Source: JAVBLT01 sp031553315
Lineage (GTDB): Bacteria; Verrucomicrobiota; Kiritimatiellia; RFP12; DVOR01
Reading direction: 5' to 3'
Assembly (NCBI GenBank): GCA_031553315.1
Contig: JAVBLT010000041.1
Span: 1-54,291, forward strand
DNA length: 54,291 nucleotides
In this document: positions 25,423-32,641 of the stretch, one piece after another
How positions within the stretch are numbered: the first letter of the stretch is position 1
How the letters are laid out: each line of letters begins with the position of its first letter
Made by a program: the position numbers and the translations under genes
Notes under the pieces: model-generated
What the model saw: only the letters and a program-made list of their open reading frames with translations
The model's database searches: none
Told to the model about the DNA's origin: nothing

Positions 25423-26180
25423 CCGCCGCCTTTCAAGCCTGCCTCGCGACCCGTTTCCTCGGGCGCGCCACCCACTGGTTGGAGACCACCGCCTCCACCA
25501 ACGGCGATCTGCGCGCTCTGGCGGAAAACGGCGCGCCCGAAGGCATGCTGGTGATTGCGGAGAGCCAAAGCGCGGGGCGGGGCCGTTTTGACCGCGAGTG
25601 GCAATCGGCCGCAGGGCAAAACCTCACCTTCTCGATCCTGCTCAGACCGGAAGCGCCGATTGAAACGCGCATCACCCTGCCGCTCGTCATCGGGCTTGCC
25701 GTGGCGGAAACCCTGCGCGGCCTTGGAATCGAGGCGGGCGTCAAATGGCCCAACGATGTGCTCGCCGGCGGGAAAAAAGTCTGCGGCATTCTCTGCGAAA
25801 GCTGCGCCGACGCCGCCATCATCGCCGGAATCGGCCTCAATGTGAACCAGGCCGCCTTCCCCGCCGCCATCGCCCACCGCGCCGCCAGCCTCTGCACGCT
25901 TCTCGGAAAACCCCTTGACCGCCCCGCCCTGCTCGCCGCCCTCTGCAACACCCTCGAACCGCTTTATTCCGAATGGCTCGCCGCCGGCCTCGCGCCGCTT
26001 CTGCCCCGCCTGCGCGCGCTCGACTGCCGCCGCGGCCGGCGCATCGCCATTCAGCAGGATGATTCTTCCCCCCGCGTTGAGGGCATTTGCCTGGGCATTG
26101 CCGACGACGGCGCCCTCCTGATTCAAACCGGTTCCGCCTCCGTTGAACGCATCGTCAGCGGCGAAATTCCCTTCACATGA
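25419..26180 (+). CDS. birA: biotin--[acetyl-CoA-carboxylase] ligase, no DNA-binding domain
   Basis: 253 residues. Activates biotin as biotinyl-AMP and attaches it to the carboxyl carrier protein of acetyl-CoA carboxylase. Motifs are ETTASTNGDLRAL, the biotin loop SAGRGRFDREW (GRGR) and VKWPNDVLAGGKKVCGIL with the essential lysine. A small SH3-like C-terminal domain follows. The N-terminal winged helix of E. coli BirA is absent, so this is the class I, non-regulatory form. It overlaps glnN and the following glycosyltransferase gene, 4 bases each. Confidence 0.95.
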   Translation: MTAAFQACLATRFLGRATHWLETTASTNGDLRALAENGAPEGMLVIAESQSAGRGRFDREWQSAAGQNLTFSILLRPEAPIETRITLPLVIGLAVAETLRGLGIEAGVKWPNDVLAGGKKVCGILCESCADAAIIAGIGLNVNQAAFPAAIAHRAASLCTLLGKPLDRPALLAALCNTLEPLYSEWLAAGLAPLLPRLRALDCRRGRRIAIQQDDSSPRVEGICLGIADDGALLIQTGSASVERIVSGEIPFT

Positions 26181-26905
26181 TCATCATCACCCCCGTTCGC
26201 AACAAAGCGCACTACGACCGCTATCTGGTGAACAATCCCCACGTGGCCGGCTGCGATCTGGTCATGCTCGACAACACCGTCGAAAACCGCTCCATCACAC
26301 AGCGCTACAACCGCTTTCTGGATGCTTACGCCTTTTCAACCCCCGCCTGGTTCATCTTTTGCCATGAAGACTTCGAGCCGAAGGAATCCTTGAAAGACGC
26401 GCTGGCGCACGCCGACCCCGCCTCCCTCTACGGAACCATCGGCGTGGCGATGCGCATGATCGCAGGCCTCTGGCCGCGAAAAGTCTTTCTCGGCGAGACG
26501 CTCTGGTCGCCCGTCATGAAGGGAAAAAAAGTCCCCTTCGGCACACCCTGCGATACGGTCGACTGCTGTTGCCTGATTGTCCACTCATCCCTGATTCAGC
26601 AGACCCGGCTGCGCTTCGACGAAGCCCTCACCTTCGACCTCTACGCCGAAGATTTCTGCATTCAGGCCGCCGCCCAAAAGATTCCCACCCGCATTCTTCC
26701 CTTGAAATCGCTTCATCATTCCGGCGGCGCCATCGGCGAACGCTATCGCAAACAGCACGCCTACCTCAATGAAAAATACGCCGGCAGCTGCCACACCGCC
26801 ACCTCCTGCGCCTATATCGGCACCCCCGGCCTGCGCCTGCGCCTCGCCACCCGGCTGAGAAGCCTTATATCAGGCGATCCCCGCACACGACGGCACGAGG
26901 CGTGA
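26177..26905 (+). CDS. glycosyltransferase-like protein (StrF/family-2-like)
   Basis: 242 residues. The pattern fits the 'glycosyltransferase like family' domain (PF13712, StrF-like): an N-terminal strand IIITPVRNK, LVMLDNT, a conserved N-x-x-L-D-A segment (YNRFLDAY) and WFIFCHEDFEP, the family's F-x-H-x-D. Then come GTIGVAMRM and a late DLYAEDFCIQAA acidic site. A GT-A fold with UDP- or GDP-sugar donor is expected, but some critical residues differ, so activity is uncertain. No membrane helix is seen. Last gene of the plus-strand run. It converges on mtaB and overlaps its end by 41 bases. Confidence 0.65.
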   Translation: MIIITPVRNKAHYDRYLVNNPHVAGCDLVMLDNTVENRSITQRYNRFLDAYAFSTPAWFIFCHEDFEPKESLKDALAHADPASLYGTIGVAMRMIAGLWPRKVFLGETLWSPVMKGKKVPFGTPCDTVDCCCLIVHSSLIQQTRLRFDEALTFDLYAEDFCIQAAAQKIPTRILPLKSLHHSGGAIGERYRKQHAYLNEKYAGSCHTATSCAYIGTPGLRLRLATRLRSLISGDPRTRRHEA

Positions 26906-28088
26906 AAGCAAAGAGCTTGCCGCGAACGGCTCCCTCGCCCGGAACCTCGCAGGCCACATACTCGCCGCACCAGCCCCGGGCGGTTTCACCCTCAGCCTCA
27001 ATCAGCACGGAAAGCGGCCGGCCCACAAGCGAAGCCACATAGGCGGCCCGTTGCTTTTCGGCCAGGGCAATGAGGCGCTTCGCGCGGGCTTTGGCCAAAG
27101 CGGGGTCGACCTGTTCCGGAAAAGCGGCGGCGGGGGTGCCTGGGCGCGGGCTGTAAGGGAACACATGAAAGTTGCTGAAAGGGTAAGCCTCGGCCAGCCG
27201 GAACGTCGCCTCGAAATCGGCATCGGTCTCGCCGGGAAATCCGGTAATCAGGTCGCAGCCGAGCGCAAGGTTCCCGGGCAGGCGATCGAGCAAACGCCGT
27301 AAATCGGCCGCGAGGTAGCGCCGCCCCATGCGCGGCAGCACGGCATCCGAACCGCTTTGAAGGGGCAGGTGAAGAAAGCGGCAAAGCCGCTCCGGCCAAC
27401 GCTCGAAAAGGCCGGGGAGGGCGGCGTCGAGAATTCCCGGCTCAATGGAGCTGATGCGGAAACGCCCCTTGCCGGGAAGCCGGCAGAGCGCGTCGATCAG
27501 CTCCGGCAAACGGCGGCCGCCATCGGCGTAACAGGCGAGGTTGCAGCCTGTGACCACAATTTCCTCGTATCCGGCGGCGAGAAAGCTTTTCGCCTCGTTG
27601 AGGCACTGCTCAAAGGGTTTGCTTCTGGGTGCTCCGCGCGTGTGCGGGACAATGCAGTAGGCGCAGAAAAAGGAGCAGCCGTCTTGCGCTTTGAGCAAAG
27701 CGCGGGCCGTGCGGAATGGAACCACGCCCGCGCGCGGTTCGAGCGGCGCGGCAAAGCGTTCGAGCAAAAGCTCGGCGAGGCGGTCTTTATCGGCGGCGGG
27801 AATGCGGATAACGCCGCCGGAGCCGCCGGTTTCGATTCCTGCGGGCGTCTCCCCCGCGCACCCGGCAAGCACCAGAAGCAACGCCGGGGTTTGCCTGCGC
27901 AGGCGCCGCACCAGGCGGAGCGCCTCCTTCTCGGCCTGGGCCGTCACGGCGCAACTGTGGACAATCAGAAGATCGGCGGCGCGCTCATCGGCCTCAAACT
28001 GCCACCCGGCCTGCGAAAGGCGCTGAATCCAGGCGGCCGCTTCGGCGTGATTCAGCCGACAGCCGAAAATCCGAACGGCAAACCGCAC
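26865..28088 (-). CDS. mtaB: tRNA t6A37 methylthiotransferase MtaB
   Basis: 407 residues. A radical-SAM enzyme adding the methylthio group to t6A37 of tRNAs reading ANN codons. The start is taken as GTG at 28088 with AAGGTG 7 bases before it; a TTG at 28109 would be 7 codons longer and inside the preceding gene. N-terminal cluster cysteines are in FGCRLNHAEA, HSCAVTAQAEKEA and LAGCAGE. The radical-SAM cluster is GCSFFCAYCIVP (CxxxCxxC), followed by R-G-x-P-R-S. The C-terminal TRAM-like domain is short (RPLSVLIEAEGETARGW). Third gene after tonB and a membrane protein, at 1-base spacing. The end overlaps the converging glycosyltransferase by 41 bases. Confidence 0.93.
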   Translation of the reverse strand: MRFAVRIFGCRLNHAEAAAWIQRLSQAGWQFEADERAADLLIVHSCAVTAQAEKEALRLVRRLRRQTPALLLVLAGCAGETPAGIETGGSGGVIRIPAADKDRLAELLLERFAAPLEPRAGVVPFRTARALLKAQDGCSFFCAYCIVPHTRGAPRSKPFEQCLNEAKSFLAAGYEEIVVTGCNLACYADGGRRLPELIDALCRLPGKGRFRISSIEPGILDAALPGLFERWPERLCRFLHLPLQSGSDAVLPRMGRRYLAADLRRLLDRLPGNLALGCDLITGFPGETDADFEATFRLAEAYPFSNFHVFPYSPRPGTPAAAFPEQVDPALAKARAKRLIALAEKQRAAYVASLVGRPLSVLIEAEGETARGWCGEYVACEVPGEGAVRGKLFAFTPRAVVCGDRLI

Positions 28089-28089
28089 C

Positions 28090-28788
28090 TCAAAGCACCT
28101 TTTCGGCAAGATCGGGGCGGGCGGAGGCCACGGCGGCCATGATCGGCTTCACGCCGGCATAGAACCAGGCGTCGAGCTTCTGCACGGTGCCGTCGCTGAA
28201 GTGCAGCACGGCGATACGTTTATCATCCCACTGCGCCCAGTCGACGGTCTTCAGGTCGCCGAGTGAAAACGTTTTGGCGGCGGCGGCGGAGAAGGGTGCT
28301 TTCCGGAGAATCGAAAAAGAATGATCCTCAAGGCGGAAACGCGTCAACGAACGGCGATAGAGGAAGAAAAAGAGCACAAGCGCAAAAAGAAACGTCAACG
28401 CCGCCGTGACAAACTGCCCTTGGATATCGTGCGGGCTGTAGACCTTTTCGGCGAGCACCTTGACCGTGTCTGCGCGAAGCGTGGGGGAGCCTTCGGCGTC
28501 CTGCGAAAGGGTCTTGAGCTTTTCGTAAAGACCCTTGGGCGGTTTCATGCCGGCCTTTTCAAAGGCTTCGGTCAGCGGCATGAGGCCGTTTTCGTTCTTT
28601 GTGATGAGCTCCCTGGCGCTTTTGCCGCTTTCAATCAACGCCTGCCCAACGGGCGCCACGCGTGCATTGACCTGGTTGTAACCGATAAAGCCGTCGTAAA
28701 GCAGCCAGAGGCACCCGGCGCAAAAGAGAAGCCCCACGGCGACCATGCGCACGACATAGTCCTTATTCAGGCTTGTTTTGATTTCCAT
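28090..28788 (-). CDS. two-helix membrane protein of unknown function
   Basis: 232 residues, not recognised. A membrane helix at about 14-35 (MVAVGLLFCAGCLWLLYDGF) is followed by an exposed stretch (about 36-122). A second helix is at about 123-145 (FVTAALTFLFALVLFFFLY), then a soluble beta-rich tail. The tail (RFRLEDHSFSILRKAPFS, WAQWDDKRIAVLHFSDGTVQKLDAWFY) resembles bacterial PH-like or YcxB-like membrane-associated domains. AAGGAAG lies before the start. It sits 14 bases after tonB and 1 base before mtaB, so it is probably co-transcribed with tonB; an accessory role in the TonB apparatus is a guess. Confidence 0.65.
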   Translation of the reverse strand: MEIKTSLNKDYVVRMVAVGLLFCAGCLWLLYDGFIGYNQVNARVAPVGQALIESGKSARELITKNENGLMPLTEAFEKAGMKPPKGLYEKLKTLSQDAEGSPTLRADTVKVLAEKVYSPHDIQGQFVTAALTFLFALVLFFFLYRRSLTRFRLEDHSFSILRKAPFSAAAAKTFSLGDLKTVDWAQWDDKRIAVLHFSDGTVQKLDAWFYAGVKPIMAAVASARPDLAEKVL

Positions 28789-28802
28789 AACACACTTCCT
28801 TA

Positions 28803-29597
28803 TTAGTTTAGTTCAATTTGAATCGTCGCCACAGGGTTTTCGGAAAGATAGGCCACGGTAATTCCGTTGACGCGTAAAACGGTTTTGGCCGCCTTCATCA
28901 CTTCGGCGTCGTAGGCCGCATCGCCGGAGGATCGCGCGAGCGTGCAGCTCCTCACGCTGCCGGAAGGCTCAAAAATCACTTTGAGCAACGGTTTGCCCAC
29001 GTCGGAGGCTCGCACGCCCTGCCTCAGCATGGCGGCTTCAAACGCATTCAAAATCGCCGCCCGGTAGAGCGAAGCTTCATTGGGCGGAATTTTGTTCTCC
29101 GTGGCGCCGCCCTTGGCTCCCATGCCCAAATACTTCGCGATCTCCTCGGGGGAAAGCGCTTTTTGGGTGGCGGCCTTGGTTTTGTCGAACTTCGCGGGAT
29201 CGGCATCGGGCGTGACAATCTTCTGTTCCACGCGTTTGCCCTTTTGGAAAGGCTTTTTCACCGGCGGCGGCTTGGGCGGGTCAATGGGTTTGGGAGGATC
29301 GGGAACGACCTCGGGCTCGGCCGGTCGGGGTTCGGGCTCCGGTTTGGGCGGGTCGGGAATGACTTCGGGTTCGGCAAGCCTGGGCTCAGGTTCCGGCTCG
29401 GCGGGTTCAGGGTCTGGCGCGAGCGCGGCCGGCATGGTGTTTTCATCCGTCACAATCACGAATTCACAGGGGAAAATTTCTTCCTGTTTAGGCGCGAAAC
29501 ATCCCTGAACAAGCGCGAAAATCACAATCAGGGCCAGCAATGAAGCATGCCCGACAAATGAAACGCAATAGGAAACCGATTCAGCGCTCGAAGCCAT
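28803..29597 (-). CDS. TonB-family energy transducer
   Basis: 264 residues, carrying proton-motive energy to outer-membrane receptors. One N-terminal membrane helix (about 12-32, FVGHASLLALIVIFALVQG) is followed by a long periplasmic proline/glutamate spacer (about 57-125). The spacer has near-repeats, EPEVIPDPPKPEPEPRPAEP then EPEVVPDPPKPIDPPK, and a K-rich end. The C-terminal domain fits TonB/TolA: GKPLLKVIFEPSGSVRSCTL, DAEVMKAAKTVL and VATIQIELN. exbB, exbD and receptor genes are not present here. It has its own promoter at 29638-29666. TolA is the alternative reading, since tolB and pal occur in the window. Confidence 0.78.
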   Translation of the reverse strand: MASSAESVSYCVSFVGHASLLALIVIFALVQGCFAPKQEEIFPCEFVIVTDENTMPAALAPDPEPAEPEPEPRLAEPEVIPDPPKPEPEPRPAEPEVVPDPPKPIDPPKPPPVKKPFQKGKRVEQKIVTPDADPAKFDKTKAATQKALSPEEIAKYLGMGAKGGATENKIPPNEASLYRAAILNAFEAAMLRQGVRASDVGKPLLKVIFEPSGSVRSCTLARSSGDAAYDAEVMKAAKTVLRVNGITVAYLSENPVATIQIELN

Positions 29598-29605
29598 TCA
29601 CACAC

Positions 29606-29620
29606 AACCTTATTTAGGTT
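29606..29620. promoter_or_regulatory. inverted repeat in the tonB leader
   Basis: AACCT, TATTT, AGGTT, lying between the predicted transcription start and the tonB ATG. On the minus strand its second arm contains the AAGG of the ribosome site, so a hairpin could hide it. A protein operator is also possible. Confidence 0.3.
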
Positions 29621-29637
29621 CATTAATAGATTGTGGT

Positions 29638-29666
29638 ATGATAAACCAAACGAGGCTGAATGACAA
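29638..29666 (-). promoter_or_regulatory. promoter of the tonB unit
   Basis: On the minus strand: TTGTCA (29666-29661), a 17-bp spacer and TATCAT (29643-29638). ATGATAAACCAAAC, which includes the -10 box, recurs exactly in the rnhC promoter at 51976-51989. Confidence 0.7.
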
Positions 29667-29675
29667 GGCTACATT

Positions 29676-30251
29676 TCAGGCAAACCACCCGCGGGCCGCT
29701 TCCAGCGCGCGTGCGCGGTGCGAGATGCCGTTTTTGACCTCGGCGGAAAGCGCGGCAAAGCTTTCCGTGTAGCCGTCGGGCACGAACAGCGGGTCGTAGC
29801 CGAAACCGCCGCAGCCGGAAAGCGCGGGAAGAATCACGCCCGGGCATTCGCCGCGCAGGGTCTTGAGCGAACCGTCGGGAAGCGCCAGCGCAAGGGCGCA
29901 GACAAAGCGGGCGCGGCGGTCGGGCGCGCCGGTCAGGTTTTTCAGCAAGAGCGCATTGTTTTGGGCGCTGTCGCCGTGAAGGCCGGCATAGCGCGCGGAA
30001 TGAATGCCGGGAGCGCCGCCGAGCGCGTCGACCTCAAGGCCGGAATCGTCGGCCAGCGCGGGCAGGCCGGTCGCGGCGGCCCAGGCGCGGGCTTTGATCG
30101 CGGCGTTTTCTTCAAAGGTCGAACCGTCTTCCACCGGATCGGGCACATTCGGCCAGGCCCCGGTTCCGATGATTTCAAGGCCGGGGAGCGAGAAAACGGC
30201 GCGGATTTCGGCAAGCTTGTGCGCATTGCGCGTGGCGATGACCAGTTTCAT
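29676..30251 (-). CDS. rdgB: XTP/dITP diphosphatase (RdgB/HAM1)
   Basis: 191 residues. Clears non-canonical purine nucleotides (dITP, XTP) from the pool by cleaving them to monophosphates. Motifs are LVIATRNAHKLAEIRAVF, EDGSTFEENAAIKA, LADDSGLEVDALGGAPGIHSARY (Mg-binding Asp pair) and GFGYDPLFVPDGY, ending SHRARAL. Length is typical. GGAG lies 8 bases before the start. It follows tRNA-Thr by 53 bases on the same strand, so it may rely on readthrough from the tRNA promoter. Confidence 0.96.
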   Translation of the reverse strand: MKLVIATRNAHKLAEIRAVFSLPGLEIIGTGAWPNVPDPVEDGSTFEENAAIKARAWAAATGLPALADDSGLEVDALGGAPGIHSARYAGLHGDSAQNNALLLKNLTGAPDRRARFVCALALALPDGSLKTLRGECPGVILPALSGCGGFGYDPLFVPDGYTESFAALSAEVKNGISHRARALEAARGWFA

Positions 30252-30270
30252 GGCGGGCTCCGGTAAATGC

Positions 30271-30294
30271 GAAACCCCCGGCGGAAGCCGAGGG
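30271..30294 (-). terminator. weak terminator after tRNA-Thr
   Basis: On the minus strand CCCTCGGC (30294-30287) pairs with GCCGGGGG (30282-30275) with one T-G wobble and a 4-base loop. Only three T follow, so readthrough into rdgB is likely. Confidence 0.4.
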
Positions 30295-30304
30295 CGGGCG
30301 GGAA

Positions 30305-30380
30305 TGGAGCCAACTATCGGGATCGAACCGATGACCTGCGCATTACGAATGCGCTGCTCTACCAGCTGAGCTAAGTTGGC
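30305..30380 (-). tRNA. tRNA-Thr (CGU)
   Basis: 76 bases. Acceptor GCCAACT pairs with AGTTGGC, and the anticodon stem GCGCA/TGCGC encloses TTCGTAA (anticodon CGT). The D arm is GCTCAGCTGGTAGAGC and the T arm is normal. Discriminator T and encoded CCA lie at 30308-30305. It matches bacterial tRNA-Thr closely. Confidence 0.96.
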
Positions 30381-30394
30381 CGAAAACGGTGCGG

Positions 30395-30423
30395 ATTATG
30401 GCAAATCCTCCCGTGAAGGTCAA
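30395..30423 (-). promoter_or_regulatory. promoter of tRNA-Thr
   Basis: On the minus strand: TTGACC (30423-30418), a 17-bp spacer and CATAAT (30400-30395), 14 bases before the tRNA. Confidence 0.65.
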
Positions 30424-30448
30424 TCTCAAAACGCTCAATGCGTGAAAA

Positions 30449-31135
30449 TCACTCCGTGAGGCCCTGCATGTGGGGGCAATTGCGGTGGCGGGTATCGCAG
30501 AAAGGCATGTTTTGGGATTCCCCGCAGCGGCAAAGCGTCACCCGGTTGCGGATTTCGTAGGTCGAGCCGTCGGCGCTTTCAATGGGAATGCCGCCTTTGA
30601 CCCAGAGCGGGCCCAGACAATCCGCCGCGGGGTCTTTCACGGGGCTGATTTCCCGGGGCAAGGCGGGTTCGATCACGGAACCGTCTTTCTCCACGGCGGT
30701 GAGGCGGCCGGCGGAGCAGTTGCAGGCTTCTTCAATCGCGAGGGCCTTGTTTTTAGGGTCGCCCGATTTTTCGGCGAGCTGCCACACGCGTTTGCCCCTG
30801 TCGCAAAAACGAAGCGAAGCGCAAAGATTTTCGTTGTCGAGCAGGTTTAAATCTTCGCCTTCATAAAGCACGGCCTGGTCAATATACGGTTCGCGCGAGG
30901 CGGTTTCCGCGCCGCTGAAGCCGCAGGCGGCGTGAGCGCCGTCGCAAAAGGGCCGTTTTTTGGAGCGGCCGCAGCGGCAGAGGCTGTAATTTTCGGGCGC
31001 GGCGTAATCCCGGCCTTCCTCCCAGCATTCCGATACGCCGTGCCGGTCGGCCCTGATCACCGCGTCTTTCAGCGGCGCGCCGCCGGAGACCAGATAGGGG
31101 CCGTTTTTCAAAATCCTGATTTTCTTTCCGCTCAT
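30449..31135 (-). CDS. double CDGSH iron-sulfur protein
   Basis: 228 residues. Two CDGSH-type sites should each bind a [2Fe-2S] cluster through three Cys and one His: CRCGRSKKRPFCDGAH (about 60-75) and CRCGESQNMPFCDTRH near the C-terminus. Between them lies a domain with its own cysteines (NENLCASLRFCDRG, EEACNCSAGRL) like the divergent ferredoxin domain (Fer4_19) fused to bacterial CDGSH proteins. It is probably a cytosolic redox or cluster-transfer protein. The start at 31135 is chosen for GGAGG 4 bases upstream and the MSGKKIRILKNGPY opening. A strict inverted repeat lies across its promoter (31161-31186), so it is likely repressor- or sensor-controlled, plausibly by redox or metal. Confidence 0.9.
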   Translation of the reverse strand: MSGKKIRILKNGPYLVSGGAPLKDAVIRADRHGVSECWEEGRDYAAPENYSLCRCGRSKKRPFCDGAHAACGFSGAETASREPYIDQAVLYEGEDLNLLDNENLCASLRFCDRGKRVWQLAEKSGDPKNKALAIEEACNCSAGRLTAVEKDGSVIEPALPREISPVKDPAADCLGPLWVKGGIPIESADGSTYEIRNRVTLCRCGESQNMPFCDTRHRNCPHMQGLTE

Positions 31136-31160
31136 CGCGCCTCCACGTTTCGTTCGCATC

Positions 31161-31186
31161 ACTTTACGCCGGGATGACCGTAAAGT
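31161..31186. promoter_or_regulatory. palindromic operator across the CDGSH promoter
   Basis: ACTTTACG (31161-31168), a 10-base spacer, CGTAAAGT (31179-31186): a perfect 8-bp inverted repeat. On the minus strand TTTACT (31189-31184) and TAAAGT (31166-31161) are spaced 17 bp and form the -35 and -10 of the gene, so a bound dimer would cover the whole promoter core. The divergent glycosyltransferase promoter starts 41 bases away. Confidence 0.6.
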
Positions 31187-31226
31187 AAAGGTCAAAAAAT
31201 CTGAACGGCATTGACCCAATGTTTTC

Positions 31227-31255
31227 TTTACTCTTTACCCGAAGCGCGGTATCCT
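31227..31255 (+). promoter_or_regulatory. promoter of the 31264 glycosyltransferase gene, leaderless layout
   Basis: TTTACT (31227-31232), a 17-bp spacer and TATCCT (31250-31255). The expected transcription start near 31262 is about 2 bases before the ATG. A competing TTGACC at 31211-31216 has only a poor -10 (TTTACC). Confidence 0.45.
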
Positions 31256-31263
31256 TTTGCGCC

Positions 31264-32493
31264 ATGGCTGTTTTCTGGATCAACAACCCCTTCGACCACC
31301 TGCCCGCGGAAGGCCGCCGGCCGCAACGCTACACCCTCCTGTGCCGCGCGCTCGCGGCCCGGGGGCACCGGGTCGTGTGGTGGAGCAGCGATTTCAACCA
31401 CGCCATGAAGAAAAAACGCAACCTTCCCGCCGTGTATCAGGAGGCGGGCGGTTTCGAGGCGCGCCTCATTCCCACCCGGCCCTACGCCTCCAACCTCGGC
31501 CCCGCGCGCATCCTCAGCCACCACGCCTACGCCAAAACCTGGAAACGCCTCGCCCTCAAGGCCGTGGCTGAAGGCGAGCTCGAAAAACCCGACCTGGTGC
31601 TGACGAGCCTCCCGCCGCTGGAAACCGCCGGAGTGGCGCGCATCTTCCGCAAGCTCTGGGGCTGCAAAGCAGTGGTCGATATCATGGATGCCTGGCCCGA
31701 AACCTTCCACCGCCTCATTCCCCTGCCCGAGCCGCTGCGCACCTCAGCCGGGAGGTTTCTTTTCGCAGGCCTCCACCGGAACGCCTGCCAGGCCTATCGC
31801 CTGGCCGACGCCGTGACCGCCGTGGGCCGAACCTACCTCAAGCTCGCCTCCCAATACGGTTGCAAAACGCCCATGCACCTCTGCTACCACGGCATCGCCC
31901 GCATGACGCGCGACGCCGCCTTCCGCTACACCGCCACGCCCGACGACCCCCTTCGCCTCGTCTACGCCGGCAACATGGGCCGATCCTACGACCTTGAAAC
32001 CGTCATCAAAGGCGTCGTCCGCCTCGTCGCCGAAGGCGCCCCCGTCCGCCTCGACCTCGCCGGAACCGGCCCCGAAGAAAAGAAGCTCCGCCAGCTCGCC
32101 CAGCCCTGCAAAGCCATCCGCTTCCCCGGCTACCTCACCAACGAAGCCCTCGCCCAGCTCGTCAGCGATGCCGACGTCGGCCTCATTCCCATGATTGATT
32201 CCTCCTGGGTCGCCGTGCCTTACAAACTCGCCGACTACGCCGCCGCCGGCCTGGCCGTGCTCAACAGCCTCTCGGGCGAAACCCGCGGCCTCCTCGACCG
32301 CTACGGAGCCGGCAGCTTTTACCAGGCGGGAAAAACCGAGGGTTTTTGCGACGGCATCCGGCGCTATCTCGAGCGCCCGGCCCTGCTCGCCCAGCAAAGC
32401 CTGGGCGCGACACGCCTTGCCAAAGAACGCTTCATGATGGATCAGATTTATCCGTCGTTTGTGAGTTTTCTTGAACACATCCTGCGTGATTGA
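31264..32493 (+). CDS. glycosyltransferase, GT-B (family 4-like)
   Basis: 409 residues. The start at 31264 begins MAVFWINNPFDHLP, which matches family openings; an in-frame ATG at 31219 would lie at or upstream of the predicted promoter. The N-terminal domain has HRVVWWSSDFNH and VVDIMDAWPETFHRL. The C-terminal domain has the GT4 donor-site pattern: RLVYAGNMGRSYDLETVIK, LDLAGTGPEEKKL, FPGYLTNEALAQLVSDADVGLIP and YKLADYAAAGLAVL. The expected E-x7-E is only partly kept. No signal or membrane helix is seen. It probably adds a sugar to a surface polysaccharide or lipid-linked glycan; donor and acceptor are not deducible. No other polysaccharide genes adjoin. Confidence 0.85.
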   Translation: MAVFWINNPFDHLPAEGRRPQRYTLLCRALAARGHRVVWWSSDFNHAMKKKRNLPAVYQEAGGFEARLIPTRPYASNLGPARILSHHAYAKTWKRLALKAVAEGELEKPDLVLTSLPPLETAGVARIFRKLWGCKAVVDIMDAWPETFHRLIPLPEPLRTSAGRFLFAGLHRNACQAYRLADAVTAVGRTYLKLASQYGCKTPMHLCYHGIARMTRDAAFRYTATPDDPLRLVYAGNMGRSYDLETVIKGVVRLVAEGAPVRLDLAGTGPEEKKLRQLAQPCKAIRFPGYLTNEALAQLVSDADVGLIPMIDSSWVAVPYKLADYAAAGLAVLNSLSGETRGLLDRYGAGSFYQAGKTEGFCDGIRRYLERPALLAQQSLGATRLAKERFMMDQIYPSFVSFLEHILRD

Positions 32494-32567
32494 ACGCCAA
32501 AACCTGCATTCAAAAGAAAGCAGCGTCTTCCCGTAAGCATTTTTTTGTTCTCCGGCGCTTTAAAGCC

Positions 32568-32597
32568 TTGCCTTTGACCCCCGTTTTCCAGTATCAT
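32568..32597 (+). promoter_or_regulatory. possible promoter of the TRAP-kduD-kduI operon
   Basis: TTGCCT (32568-32573), an 18-bp spacer and TATCAT (32592-32597). Start of transcription near 32604. Confidence 0.45.
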
Positions 32598-32614
32598 TCA
32601 GTTAATTCGCATTC

Positions 32615-32628
32615 TTTCAAAACTGAAA
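32615..32628. promoter_or_regulatory. inverted repeat, candidate operator of the uronate operon
   Basis: TTTCA, AAAC, TGAAA just after the predicted transcription start and before the ribosome site GGAG (32632). A repressor bound here would block elongation. It resembles the repeat in the GH20 promoter (9319-9333). Confidence 0.35.
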
Positions 32629-32641
32629 CGTGGAGACAGGG

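Noticed and set aside
28089..28109. Longer mtaB start at TTG 28109
   Set aside because: Lies inside the preceding gene; GTG at 28088 has AAGGTG at good spacing.
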